A stretch of DNA of 64,000 nucleotides from Nematostella vectensis (taxonomy: Eukaryota > Cnidaria > Anthozoa > Actiniaria > Edwardsiidae): the NCBI RefSeq assembly GCF_932526225.1, contig NC_064046.1, positions 10,131,719-10,195,718 on the forward strand, given 5' to 3'. This document shows, piece by piece, positions 1 through 10,910 of the stretch. The notes below the pieces were generated by a model. That model searched no databases. It saw only the letters and a list, made by a program, of their open reading frames with translations, and was not told the DNA's origin. Within the stretch, counting starts at the first letter, position 1. Each line of letters starts with the position of its first letter. The position numbers and the translations under genes are program-made.

Positions 1-69
1 TCGACGACAACATCGTCAGACATCCAAACTCGAAAGATATCATGTAACTTAGGTAGGCAGATCGAAGAG

Positions 70-335
70 ATACCTTATTACACTTTATTTTCGCGATTTT
101 CCTATTTTCGTAGAAACAAGATCACCGGATCCAACTCAACCCCTTACGGTACTATATGTACATTAGGTGACTAAATAGACAAAGTGTTTACATAAAGATT
201 ATTAAACGGCCAGTATTCCCCCAAAGGCTTCTTTGTGTACTCGCTTAATTTTCGCGCATCCTAATTTTCGCGAATCTTTTATAATCGCGAAATTCGCGAT
301 ATTGACGCGCGAAAATTACGTTTAATAAGGTAGAT
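70..335. repeat. Small inverted-repeat element (MITE-like)
   Basis: The left end reads ACCTTATTACACTTTATTTT. The right end, reverse-complemented, reads ACCTTATTAAACGTAATTTT. Both are followed by TTTTCGCG motifs, and several more TTCGCG/CGCGAA words lie near the right end. This fits a short non-autonomous DNA transposon of about 265 bp with imperfect terminal inverted repeats. No coding capacity is seen and no clean target duplication was identified. Confidence 0.45.
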
Positions 336-781
336 CACGTAATGTGCGACTTCATCGATAGCGTCAAAAGCAGTCATAAAGCTATGGAGCTCTGCTTTTG
401 GGCAGTGCGTTAAGTTATCTAATAAACAAGAAGAATTTGATTTTTCTAAGAGACAATGAAGAGGTAGCGACAGAAAATGACGTCATCGATAATGCAAACT
501 CAAGTAAACATCAAGGATCATAACTTATGTCGTAAAAGACTAATATGCTCTTGATATCAAAATGCTTATTTAGTCGTATCATGATAAAAACAAGGGCAAT
601 TCTGATAATTAATGACTACTATTCTCACAATCAATGTGCTCCCAACAGTAATAGTAATTACACATATTTCTGAATAAAGTAACAATCATTTTAACTCAAT
701 AATAATAAATCGCACGCCTTATCATGTTATAAGAATGATAGCAGGTGATTGCAATGATACAAGTGTCTATCTGGCATTAAA
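336..781. other. Non-coding stretch, nothing recognised
   Basis: AT-rich sequence with no convincing open reading frame, splice-bounded exon or RNA gene. I see nothing specific here. Confidence 0.4.
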
Positions 782-915
782 TCGCGCCCATCTATCTCAG
801 GCGAAATGTTATTACTTTAGACACATACACAAGACTAAACTAAGTGTTTGCGCTCGGATGACTGTGTGGTGGATCTTAATTTTTTTTTCCGCCCAAGAGA
901 TGGGCGCGTATATTT
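782..915. repeat. Short inverted-repeat element
   Basis: CGCGCCCATCTATCTCAGGC near 784 is matched in inverse orientation by the CCCAAGAGATGGGCGCG stretch near 890-907, followed on both arms by a GAAA-type run. The arms are about 25 bp with mismatches. It is probably a decayed MITE. The ORFs crossing it are chance frames. Confidence 0.35.
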
Positions 916-1005
916 CGTGGTTCCACTGTATCAATAACATAAATTACTCTCAGTTTGGTTGCCTTAATAAGCTCAGTTCTTGAGATATTATTTCCTATTT
1001 CTTTG

Positions 1006-1345
1006 ATGAAGTCATCGATGACGTCACATGTCACGTGACCATTTTGTTGACACTGCCTTGACACTAGCGTTGTCAGACGATGTTTCCTTTATGGCATATG
1101 GATATTTTTGTTTTTTGGTGACGTCATCGATGACGTCACATATCACGTGACCATCTTGTTGCACCCCCCTTGATACCTACATGACACCTATCAAGTTTGG
1201 TTGTCATGCGTGCTTCTTTCATGGGAAATGAATATTTTTGTTTTTTGGTGACGTCATTGATTACGTCACATATCCCGTGACCATCTGGTTGCAACCCCGT
1301 TGACACCTACATGACACCTACCAAGTTTTGGTTGTCGTACGATGT
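1006..1345. repeat. Tandem repeat carrying CRE and E-box palindromes (three units)
   Basis: Three units spaced about 113-130 bp apart each contain a TGACGTCA-type palindrome (a CRE/ATF site), then a CACGTG-type E-box, then a CCATNTTGTTG-like tail. The cores lie at about 1017-1040, 1119-1152 and 1249-1282. Related units occur at 10265-10510, and a denser cluster lies at 18319-18355. The third unit has decayed sites (TTACGTCA, CCCGTG). It is repetitive DNA and no nearby gene obviously uses it. Confidence 0.6.
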
Positions 1346-1505
1346 TTCTTTCATGAGATATCAGATAGTTTATTACAAATGTGGCCAACCTTATTACAAA
1401 TGTGGCCGTTATAACAAATGTGGCAGGTTATTAAATATGTGGCCTCAACATGGTTGACAATGAAAGCCCCTCTAATAAATACCTTCTAACTATCAAATCC
1501 CCCCC

Positions 1506-1530
1506 CACACACACACACACACACACACAC
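1506..1530. repeat. (CA)n microsatellite
   Basis: A run of about 12 CA dinucleotides following a short C tract. The small ORFs reading Thr-His or Cys-Val through it on both strands are low-complexity artefacts. Confidence 0.9.
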
Positions 1531-2185
1531 TCAGACCATCGAAATTTAACGCCCCCGGCGTTTATTAGATCATTTACGATACACACATACCATCGCAATG
1601 CCTTCCTATGTATCCAAGGATGCACGTGCACGTGTAATTGTTGTCTTGGTAAATCGGTTGGCAGGTTCCTCCATTCAAGCAAGGGTTGGTAAAGCATTGG
1701 GTCTGTTGAGGAATAAAACGATCACTCTAATGCTGGACAGTCGTTTTCTGATAGTTTCAAACTCTTTTAAAGAGCATTTAATCTGGGGTGGGCACTCCCA
1801 TAAAAACAGACAGGGGTATCCTTCGGCGAAGTCAATTTTAACCCTGGCTGTTTAGGGTGGTCAACATTAACTTACCCCTAAAAGATAGTACATTAGGTGC
1901 GCTCGAAGCAATTTCTAACTCTAAGCACTAAACACAAACACATTTTCACTTTTGCTGAATGTCGGACCTTAAGGCACCACCATGAAGCAAATCTCTTTTC
2001 TGTCTATATTCATGTCCAGTTGTTATTAGTATGTGATGATCAACTAGCGTGAGACCCCAAGGGGAATAGCAGAAGCGGAAATATAACACCCCCTAAGACA
2101 TAGCAGTTAGTATAATTTTTTACCCTAAAAGATAGAACGATCACCCCCGTGATTAAGATTTAGTTATTAAGAGTCCCTTTCACGT
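1531..2185. other. Non-coding stretch, nothing recognised
   Basis: No supported gene. A CCTAAAAGATAG word recurs (about 1876 and 2124), hinting at old duplicated repeat material. Confidence 0.35.
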
Positions 2186-4296
2186 TTAGGGCATACAACT
2201 TCCTTTGCTAGTGTCTTGAATAGTTCTCCGAGCTGGAAGAGAGGCGATTGAAAACCCCCACTTTGCCTGTGCATTCTGCCATTGCTTGGTCTTCTCAAAA
2301 AGCTGATAAAGTGAGTCGCCAGAAGAGCAGACCCTCTGACATTGAGATGTGGCCCATTGGTATTGAGACAGGTGTCTACATCTATGAGTTATCAATGAAG
2401 CATATATCTTCATTCTTCGTGAATGCTTTGATCCTTTCGTTCGTCTCGCTGATTTCGAATCCAATATTTATATCGCTTCTCTATGTCAGGCTTGATACTG
2501 CAACTTTAGCATCAGGGAAGCATTGCTTAGCCTTGTTGGCTAAGCTAGCTAGCTTGTTCGCGCAAGTTTCAGGTGAATCTGTAGGTAGGTTGTTAGTGCC
2601 AGCGTGTATAATAACATGACTGGCAAGTGTACCCTCTGGGATGGAAATATTACACATTTCACCTTCGATGTTCTCTGCTGTTTTCCCACGGTAGACTCGT
2701 TTAACCACTTGTTTCCGCGATAGCTTATTACCATCAATATCTTTGATCATCGAATCTTCAACAATGATTATAACCGGTTCTGGCTTCTGGGCTTGTTGCT
2801 GCCCGTCATCGCGAACCAAAGATCTATCTATAATTTCCACATCATTTTCCCCAGACTTTGGGAGATTTGTTTTCTTCTGGCGCTTCGAACTGCTGGAATT
2901 TGTTCTTGAATCAAGTCTTACATTTGTAGATGTAGCCTGTTGAGAAGGTTCAGCCGGAGTACTAATTGAAGTGCTAGGAACTTGAACTTGACAATCGGGT
3001 TCTTCACCTTGAATTTGCACTTGGCTTCGCGCCAGAGTTAAGTCAGACCATTCCCAGAAATAAGAGACAACATAGCCGCCACGCATGCGTAATAGTACAC
3101 ATACAATGTCAAAATAGCTGCCATTTATTATAAGGAAATGTGGGGAGACATGACAATTGATCAAATTTTCTCGTTTCAGAGATTTTGGGCTCACGATGCA
3201 GGACTCGAAAAAAACCCTTGCCATTCGAGTGATACACTTTCCGTTCAAACGATGCCAGAGAAAGCCCTATAATTGATCCTTGGACATTGCACTTTTGTTC
3301 GCTTTAGAGCATACAATCCTGTAATACAATCTCTGTAATTTCATTGAAATCGGGCATAAAAGTAGTCGTTTAAATGGTAGAACTGTTCGCCGCATCACAG
3401 ATGCAGGACTCGAAATTGGTAAATCGATTATCCTTCCATCAAATTGGCCAATAAAATATGCAGTAGCGCCTTCCAATCTTGTTCCCGAAGAAATAACATT
3501 TGATGTAGTTATGCCTAGTTCAGGAACCATTATTGTTGTCTTTAAGATACAGACTGAAGCAAGGAAAACGGTGCGCTTCGCAGGAACAACTTCTCTCCGT
3601 TCGTCCGTTCTCAATTTTGTTTTTAAACGGCCCCACGGCTTTCTGGGATAGACACAGGGGAACCATAAAGCCTTTCTAAAATACATTTTTTTAATTTGCG
3701 CATATAATGTTTTCCAACCTTAGCAAGACTGCCGCACCTCTATTATCATTGGACGTATCAAATTAGAGATGCCATGCCCCTTGCACGTTTAAATACCGCT
3801 AATACTACTTTTATTTGGAATTTTAGTCAACCTGATAAAAAACTTCTAGTGTAACAACAAAAGGGGAGCCCCTGTGCTGGCCGGAATCTTGTTTTTATTT
3901 GTGATACCGCTGTTATTCCTTGCGGGCCTAGCAAAATGTGAGCCCAGAGAAACCGCTGGCTAATGTCCCTTATTTCTGGGAATGCCTCAAGTGTGCATTT
4001 TCAACTTTCAACTTCGAGTTCTCATCCTCTAATAGCTGAATTTTTCTTGTCAATTCGCTGATAGGTGATTCCAGAACGTTAAACTTTGTCCAGATTTTCT
4101 TCAATTCGGATTTCAAGTCGCTTTTAGTGACAAAATCATCATCAATTAATTCGTCACCATTTTGGATACCTCCGACTAACGAACTGGTCGGTTGAATTTC
4201 CATGACTTCTTCTACGGAATCAGAACTAGCTTGGTCTTCTGTGTTTGACGGCTGTTGGTCTTGATTTTGAGCTTTTGGTATTCTTGCCCTTTCCAC
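2186..4296 (-). pseudogene. Decayed LINE ORF1-like gene: coiled coil plus SGNH-esterase-like domain
   Basis: Two pieces of one broken reading frame lie on the minus strand. The N-terminal piece (3970-4296) is acidic and coiled-coil-like, with the heptad-like segment LLEDENSKLKVENAHLR near its end. The C-terminal piece (2481 to about 3045) has a Ser/Lys/Arg-rich linker and then motifs resembling an SGNH/GDSL hydrolase: VEDSMIKDI (block I position, GDS replaced by EDS) and HAGTNNLPTDS (GxND-like block). Coding similarity continues below 2481 in other frames (KAFTKNEDICFIDNS), so there are frameshifts and stops. Coiled coil plus esterase is the ORF1 layout of some CR1/L2-type LINEs, which is family knowledge. 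A separate inserted segment (3050-3984) splits the two pieces. It is non-functional as it stands. Confidence 0.65.
3050..3984. mobile_element. Terminal-inverted-repeat insertion splitting the LINE ORF1
   Basis: CATTCCCAGAAATAAGAGAC at 3050 is repeated in inverse orientation at 3964-3984; over 21 bp, 20 positions agree, and similarity continues weakly inward (ACATAGCC / ATTAGCC). The 935-bp segment sits exactly between the coiled-coil part and the linker-esterase part of the ORF1 remnant, as expected for a DNA transposon inserted into it. No transposase is recognised inside. The 139-aa minus-strand ORF at 3267-3686 resembles no family I know. The target duplication is not clear. Confidence 0.55.
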
Positions 4297-4638
4297 TGAC
4301 TGTCATAGCAGAGTTAGTTGGTATTTTATCACTGTCCGAGTCCAGGGTAAAATGAAAACTCAAAATATTCGAGAAAATCAAATCTGTGGTTACAAAACTG
4401 TGTTTGGTAAATAAAGATATGGCTCTCCAGAGTTAATTTAGGTAACTTTGGGTCGATTTCGACTTGATAAATACGATGAAATTGGTTAGTTTTGCGGAGC
4501 TTGTAAAAACACGACCGTCTTGTTCTAGCTCTACCATATAGAATATGAAGACTATGAGAATATGAAGACATGGATGATGAGCAGTATTTATAAAAATGTT
4601 TAACTTTCATTTTTCTTGTAATCAATCTGCATTATTCC
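4297..4638. other. Spacer upstream of LINE ORF1 remnant
   Basis: No supported gene. This may be the 5' leader of the LINE remnant on the minus strand. Confidence 0.3.
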
Positions 4639-4787
<149 letters not shown>

Positions 4788-5106
4788 GCATTATTATTGG
4801 GTAGAGATGTGGGGGTAGAGTTTCTTTTTATATTGTACTTAAAATCAGAATAACAAAATCATAATTTTCATAATGTAATTTCCTTTTACTTTTTAAGCCT
4901 TTTTATATTTTTAGGTTTCACAGCTGGGCAGCAATAAATTGATTCACTATTGAAATTCAAGTCAGAATATTTAGTAACTTATCTGTGCTACGTAATATTT
5001 GCTATAGGCTACCTCCTATGGTTAATTTTTTTTTTTTTTTTTTTATTAATGCTCTCTACCCTGCAACTTAGGTTGTTGCCGGACTAAGAAAATGCGAAAG
5101 TCGGAG

Positions 5107-5212
5107 GTTGTGGCCCAGACAGAAAAAGTTTGTCCAAGGTTGTGGCCCAGACAGAAAAAGTTTGTCCAAGGTTGTGGCCCAGACAGAAAAAGTTTGTCCA
5201 AGGTTGTGGCCC
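5107..5212. repeat. 32-bp tandem repeat, 3.3 copies
   Basis: GTTGTGGCCCAGACAGAAAA begins each unit, with starts at 5107, 5139, 5171 and 5203; the fourth unit is truncated. The units are virtually identical, so expansion is recent. Confidence 0.93.
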
Positions 5213-5339
5213 GGACCATCTGCTGACTTGTGGAGATTGCTAGGGAAACTTGGAGTTTGAAAGCCTTTTCGTTCTCAAAACGCAAGAACCACTCCTTCCC
5301 GACGTGGGCTGCCTGTGGTCAACTGTAACACCGGGTTAG

Positions 5340-6390
5340 AATCGAACTTTACATTCTACCGATCATCCTGATAGCTCATTGAGCACAGAGTTTCCAGTTC
5401 CTCAGTTACTGGTAGCTAATGTACTATCCCTACTTCCAAAAATGGAGCTTTGTTCTCTTACATTAAATGTAAAGCCTGGAATTATCTATATCACAAAAAC
5501 TTGGCTTGATGATTCTATCTTGTACTCATACACCCAACTTCCTGGGGTCTTGTGTTTTAGAAAGGATAGAATTGGGCGTGGTGTTGGTGGAGTGTTTTGA
5601 ATCCCGCCTGCCCTGTAAAGGGTTATTGCTTACGAAACTGCTGAGATTGAGTCCTTATGGATTTCAGTTAGACTCCCAAGGAGCATCTCGGAGATCTTGA
5701 TTGCAGTGTTGTACCACCCCTAACACGCTAATAGCGAAATGAATCACTGTCTTGTGGATCATATACAGAAAATTGTGAACACTTCAATCCTCAGAAATCA
5801 TCCTGACGGTTTAATCTTCATGACTGGTGACTTCAATCCTGCCAGTACTGTACCAAAAGAAAACTTTGTCAGAAGTCAAATGGGAATTGAAGCAGATTAT
5901 TACATTGGTTGGTTCATCACTTATATGGCTTGAACTGTTCAAGTCACCAAAGTTGGAGAGTAGTGACCACTACACTATCTATATTTTACCAATCAAGTCT
6001 GAGATTCCTATAGCAGTCAAACAAACCTTTTGGAGATGGGACTCACGACCTCGCAGATTAAGAGCCTTTGGAGGTGGATAACCCCTCTCTTGGGACAACG
6101 TCTTGAGTCTTCCTTGTGCTTTAGGATAATTGCTGCGTTTCACAATCTGATCACGTAATCTGTCGATGCCTTTAACCACTTACAAAGATCAAGGTGTGTA
6201 GTACTAGCAAGCCATGGGTTGCAATCAGAGCAGTTGCAAAGCTAACTGCTCTGATTGCAAGACAACAAAAGCTGTTAGTCAAGTAAGGCAAGGACTCTTA
6301 ACAGTACAAGAAAATTAGAATTCAGGTTCAAAAGGGGGTGAAGAACTGTAAGAGCATTCAGCTCATATCCACTTGAACAAGCAATACTAC
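5340..6390 (+). pseudogene. Decayed LINE ORF2: APE-type endonuclease region
   Basis: Broken plus-strand frames carry the signature order of an apurinic-like endonuclease of non-LTR retrotransposons. ANVLSLLPKM comes first, then ITKTWLDDSI (the usual E-T-W motif with Glu changed), FRKDRIGRG, TGDFNPAST near 5824, and SSDHYTIYI near 5960, which contains the SDH catalytic motif. Fragments of the region between the endonuclease and the reverse transcriptase continue to about 6390. Several frameshifts and stops separate the motifs, and no reverse transcriptase core is visible. It could belong to the same LINE family as the esterase-type ORF1 at 2.2-4.3 kb, but the orientation is opposite, so they are separate insertions or a rearrangement. 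Confidence 0.75.
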
Positions 6391-7179
6391 ATTTGTTAAC
6401 AAGGGACTATTATGTATGACCATGCGCGCAAATGCTGACCGACATCCGACGGTTGCAGGCTCTCTTTAGAGGAAACCACCCATAGCGCGAGATTTAGATT
6501 TGCAAAGATGTTCGAATGTTTTTCTCTTGCTAGTAATCCTATGCACGTCTTCAGAAGGTCCAAATGATTAAACAAGTGTGTTTTTTTCTTTCTTTCCTAC
6601 TTTCTTTTTTAGAGCAAGTTACCAACATATTGACAGGTTTGTTTCATTTATAGAATTTATGTGTTTACATGACTTGGGAGAAACTATTTCCGGCCCTCTG
6701 TCCTTAAGGAACTAATTGAGCCAGATGAATTGCAAATTACATGGAACAAAAGAATAAATTACCTTGTAATTTTCCTCAAAACTGACACAAAACAAGTAAA
6801 GTTAAAGGTGTTCCCCAATTTTGCCAGTATAGACGTTAACAAATAATGAAATTATTAAAAGCTGTGCACAACATAGTGGCATCATTTGTGTGGTTTTATT
6901 ACTGGATTTTCCATATTCAATATTCATTGAATATTCATTAAATGAAAAATAGACAGAAACTGCTGATAACGGAGAAAATTGCTGATACCTGGATTTTTTT
7001 CATCCAGACCATGTTGAAATAGCCTTATGATAAATCATCACTGCCAATGTAGGTTTCTAAAAGTTGCTGCACCTCAAAGACTACTATCTATCTGGAGCAT
7101 TCTCTATTGTATACAGAAACCCATTAAGAATATTTCCCTAGTTAAACAAATCAGCACACAAAATACACACATCTTTGTC
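6391..7179. other. Non-coding stretch, nothing recognised
   Basis: AT-rich DNA without a supported gene. If the minus-strand PAN-like gene has further exons they should lie here or below, but I could not find a convincing one. Confidence 0.3.
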
Positions 7180-7710
7180 TTGTACCGAGTATTCAGAGTG
7201 CTTATATCAGCTTACCTTTATTCCAAAGTTCACGGAGTCTTTGACTTGTACCAAGTGATCAGAGTGATTATATCAGCTTACCTTTATCCCAAAGTGCACG
7301 GAGTCTTTGTATTGCACCAAGTGTCCCGTTTGTTTATATCATCTTACCTTTATCCCAAAGTGCACGGAGTCATTGTCTTGTACAAATTATTCAGAGTGAT
7401 TATATCAGTTATATCAGTCAATGTCTTGTACCAAGTATTGAGGGTGGTTATATCAGCTTACCTTTATCCCAAAGTGCACGAAGTCATTGTCTTGTACCAA
7501 GTATTGAGGGTGGTTATATCAGCTTACTTTTATCCCAAAGTGCACGAAGTCATTGTCTTGTACCAAGTATTCAGAATGGTTATATCAGCTTACCTTTATC
7601 CCAAAGTGCACGAAGTCATTGTCTTGTACCAAGTATTCAGAGTGGTTATATCAGCTTACCTTTATCCCTAAATGCACGGAGTCGTTGTCTTGTACCAAGT
7701 ATTCAGAGTG
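7180..7710 (-). repeat. 66-bp tandem repeat derived from the end of a PAN-like exon plus its splice donor
   Basis: About eight units, one internally deleted, each read on the minus strand as exon-like sequence (ACCACTCTGAATACTTGGTA, then a CAAGACAA..GTGCA segment) ending in GGGATAAAG followed by a GTAAGC donor and about ten intronic bases. The first unit in gene order coincides with the real 3' end of exon 2 of the minus-strand gene at 7660-7710. The others lie in the following intron. Because 66 is divisible by three, a plus-strand frame stays open for 214 codons (7027-7671). That frame is a shadow and not a gene. Confidence 0.9.
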
Positions 7711-8707
7711 GTTATATTTATCTGTGACGATGAGCTCACACACGTGTTGCCCACTTTTCGTCAATGTCAACTTGACGTTGAGGGAGTGGCACCACTTTTC
7801 AGCAAGACACTCGAACGTGCAGTCAATGATATCATTTGCTAAGAGGCTTTTCTGTGTAACTGAACCACACAAAAACATATGAGATGAACGTTCCTATTAC
7901 TAATTACTCTTAAGTTCCTAATCGAGCTCAAAAATAGACTAAATTATAAAACACTAGGGAGACATTCACGCTAAGCATAAAGGTTACGTTTACGTTAAGT
8001 CTATCATCTTCTCAATGTGTTATCACCTCACGCCTTGCTGGTCTCCTCCCCAGACTTCTCAACACACCCTTTTCCCCCTTTTGGGGAATACTACTTCCCC
8101 TCCCCCGATCCTTTTGATCCCTAAAGATGTATGGAGTCAGCATCTCAATCTCACAATCTCTTATACCTTCGAGCCTCTGTGAAAGGTGTTCCCTGTGGAT
8201 TTGGTGGGAAAGAGTTTCATGCGCGCTCCACAATATTTATGTCTTCCCTACGTGAATAATTAGTTTGTGAATCTCCTTGTGTTGTCGAAAGGAAATATCA
8301 GGTGCTGTTCGTTTATTTCAAACATTTTGGAAATGGCTACCTTCAAAAGTTCGTTTTTCCATGAGCATCAACTATGATTACTCTTGCTACAGAAAACAGC
8401 AAGGAAGTATGCGAATTGATGATTCAGAGAAATGTCGCATGCCATTGCCCCATCACTTAAGATAATAGTAAAAAAAACTGCACAAGTATGCACTTCTTAA
8501 GAATCCAAAAGAATCTTGCTCGTACCCACCGGTTTCATTTGACGTGTTAGCACCAGAAATAGGCACCAGAAGACGCTTGCCTGGTTGTGCGACAAATTTG
8601 ATTGAGCGACGATAGTAGTCGTCGACTTCATGAAGAAGATTCTGTCCGAGACATGTAGCAATGGACATTATCAGGCACAAAGCAGAGAGGCCTGAGCCAA
8701 GGGTCAT
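7660..8707 (-). CDS. Secreted PAN/apple-like protein, 5' two exons (partial)
   Basis: Exon 1 is 8530-8707 and exon 2 is 7660-7859, both minus strand, joined in phase 1 (178 + 200 nt = 126 codons). The chosen ATG at 8707 starts MTLGSGLSALCLIMSIATCL, a good signal peptide. An upstream in-frame extension has no better ATG. Exon 1 ends ACCG before GTGGGT. Exon 2 begins after TTCAG and holds four cysteines spaced as IDC-FEC-KWC-HVC, then an ELIVTDKY motif, a pattern seen in cnidarian PAN/apple-type domains (family knowledge, recalled by eye). Exon 2 ends GGGATAAAG before GTAAGC. Later exons were not found, so this may be a gene fragment or a decayed gene. PAN domains bind protein or carbohydrate outside the cell; the partner here is unknown. 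Confidence 0.6.
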
Positions 8708-10264
8708 TGCTAGTAATAGCACACTAGATTTCGCACGCTAGTACATATCTTTCCAAAGTTCCTGTTAAGAAAGCAAATTATGACAATGTGGAAAATAAAC
8801 AAAGCTCAAATCATCACGCCCAATTATGAGTGAGTTCAATTGGCACAAATAAAAAATGTAATGTAATATTATTCGTCAACTTAGATAGTTGTAATTACAC
8901 GTGACCCAGAAATGTAATAACTTATAATTATGACATAGAAACATCATTAGATAGCAAAAATCGGCAGATGCCATGAAAGTATTAAGGAGGGGTGCAACGA
9001 TATGGTACATCGGCATGAAATAATTAATAGCGTTACCAATATCTCATTGTAGAAACTTTATAATAACACCAAGGGGGTGCAACGTATTATTACATTTATG
9101 GGCGGTGTGTTATCAGATTCATGGTTAACATTGTTTATTATATTTATGGGCGGTAAACATTTATGAGGGATATCAAGCTTGTGTGATTGCTCCTGTTAGC
9201 GCCCTGTGTGCCGCCAAAACAAGAGGCTGCATTGTGGACCGTAACCTCTCCAGGTAATTATCGAGCCCGTTAGTTATTGGTACAGATTTCGTGTTTCAAG
9301 GTAATTCTTATTTCTAATCAATTATGGAAACTGTTTAATAAACGATTGCTTTTCTCCTCATTTTCTTCTATTTATTGACTTTTTACAGGTCGAGGTACAT
9401 GTACTGAGTTTTTATCAAAAATCAAATTCAAGCCCTATTTTTCAATCATTCTATTCATTTAAAAAAAAGAATATCAAATAACAAGTACCCATGTAAGAAT
9501 CCGCCGTTAAATATTTTGACGCATTTCAGAATACATTTTAATAAACCAATTTAATCAAGTCTATAAAATAATGTTGGTTAAAATTCAGATAATGGCTTCA
9601 ATGGAGTTTAGTGTATTTTGTGATGGTTAAAAATACAAAATTGCGAACAAAACCCTCAAAAAGACACGAAAAACTTCAAAACCGGATTGGGATAGGGTTC
9701 CTAGACATAACCGGGTGCTCGTTTACCAACGAGAGCAACCCTCTGCTATTTTTAAACATTTATAGCTTATGTAACATTTCGAGTAAAAAGATTAATGTAC
9801 TGAACTCTGATTCAGCTCTTCCTAATTAGATTACGAATAGGTTACTCCTTAGTTACAATGTTAGTTACGATAATGTTTGATTTTGTTTGTGTATCTTGAA
9901 ATCTGATCCATTGGCGTCACCACGAGCATATAAAAGAACTTTAGCGTAGCCTTTTTACCATTCGTACTGAGATCTACGTTAAGTTACCCTTTGAAATGAT
10001 CTTTGGACGAAAAAGACAAGCGGGAACGATATCTGAGTACAACTCTTTTCTATTATACTAGTACGACCTGTACTATTACTACTAGTACGACATGTAAAGT
10101 TCGCCCCACCCCGACGATTGTTGAGTTTCCCTCGACGTCAGCGTCAACGTTGTGACAATATTTAATTAAAAGTACTGCCTAAAAGCAGAACTCTAAACCA
10201 ACTTTTGCTTATTTTCGTGTTCGTTTAGTAATTGCAATAGAAAGCTTATACGGGTTGCTACGCT
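8708..10264. other. Non-coding stretch with an old repeat
   Basis: No supported gene. A segment at about 9195-9330 (containing TTAGTTATTGGTACAGATTT) is similar to 15570-15700, so it is a dispersed repeat. The 72-codon ORF at 9611-9829 has no recognisable features. Confidence 0.4.
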
Positions 10265-10570
10265 ACTATACCGATGACGTCACACATCACGTGACTATCT
10301 CCTTAAACTACATGATATCTAATATGTTGTCAGACGATGATTCGCAAATATTTTTTGTATTTATATTTTTTTAATATTTTACTACCGAGTGTGGTTGCCA
10401 TACGGTGTTTTTTTTTTCACGAAATATGAATATTTTTTTTATTTTGATGAAGTCAGCATATGTTTGCCCTTAGAGATGTCATTGATGACGTCACAAATCA
10501 CGTGACCACAGTTTTGTAGCCCTCTTTGGACATACATAACACTGCTTTGTTTGGTTGTCATACGATGTTT
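10265..10570. repeat. CRE/E-box satellite, second locus
   Basis: Two further units of the repeat found at 1006-1345, with GATGACGTCACACATCACGT at 10273 and GATGACGTCACAAATCACGT at 10484. The spacer words (CATACGATGTTT, TATTTTTTTTATTTTGATGA) are also shared. The LTR retrotransposon is inserted just downstream. Confidence 0.65.
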
Positions 10571-10690
10571 TCTTGGAACGGGCAAAATTACTTCTCTTTT
10601 TTAAAAGAATATGGCTATTTTCGAGTTGGAGTTTTACAAAAGAGTTCAGCTACATAATAAATCTATTAAATCTAACATTGGCGATATTCC

Positions 10691-10882
10691 TGTAGTATTT
10701 ATGTATGTTAAGAACCTTGAACATTACGTGTTGGGCTGCCTGTGTTATGTTTATTGTTGTACAGCGGTTTTACCCCATAGAATCTCTAGGGGCAGCCATC
10801 TTGCTTAGTTTTCGGTTTAGTTTTACAAGCTGTAGATTTATGTTGATTAAAGCCTCAGTTTAGAGGCATACCTTCTACTACA
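10691..10882 (+). repeat. 5' LTR
   Basis: 192 bp, TGTAGTATTT to CTACTACA. It contains ATTAAA (10846-10851), a possible poly(A) signal, inside the segment that appears to become the RNA 5' end. No clear TATA box is seen. It matches the 3' LTR at every position compared. Confidence 0.97.
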
Positions 10883-10883
10883 A

Positions 10884-10896
10884 TTTAATCAACATA
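10884..10896 (+). promoter_or_regulatory. Putative self-primer binding site
   Basis: TTTAATCAACATA begins one base after the 5' LTR and is the exact reverse complement of TATGTTGATTAAA at 10839-10851 inside the LTR. I see no match here to the usual tRNA 3'-end type of site. Tf1/sushi-type elements prime minus-strand DNA by folding the RNA 5' end onto such a site (established for that group). Here the predicted RNA start is near 10839, about 44 nt before the LTR end. Confidence 0.65.
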
Positions 10897-10910
10897 TTTT
10901 CTGAAGTCCC

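Noticed and set aside
7027-7671. 214-aa plus-strand ORF with 22-aa repeats
   Set aside because: It is the antisense shadow of the 66-bp array, kept open because 66 is a multiple of three; the real exon is on the minus strand.
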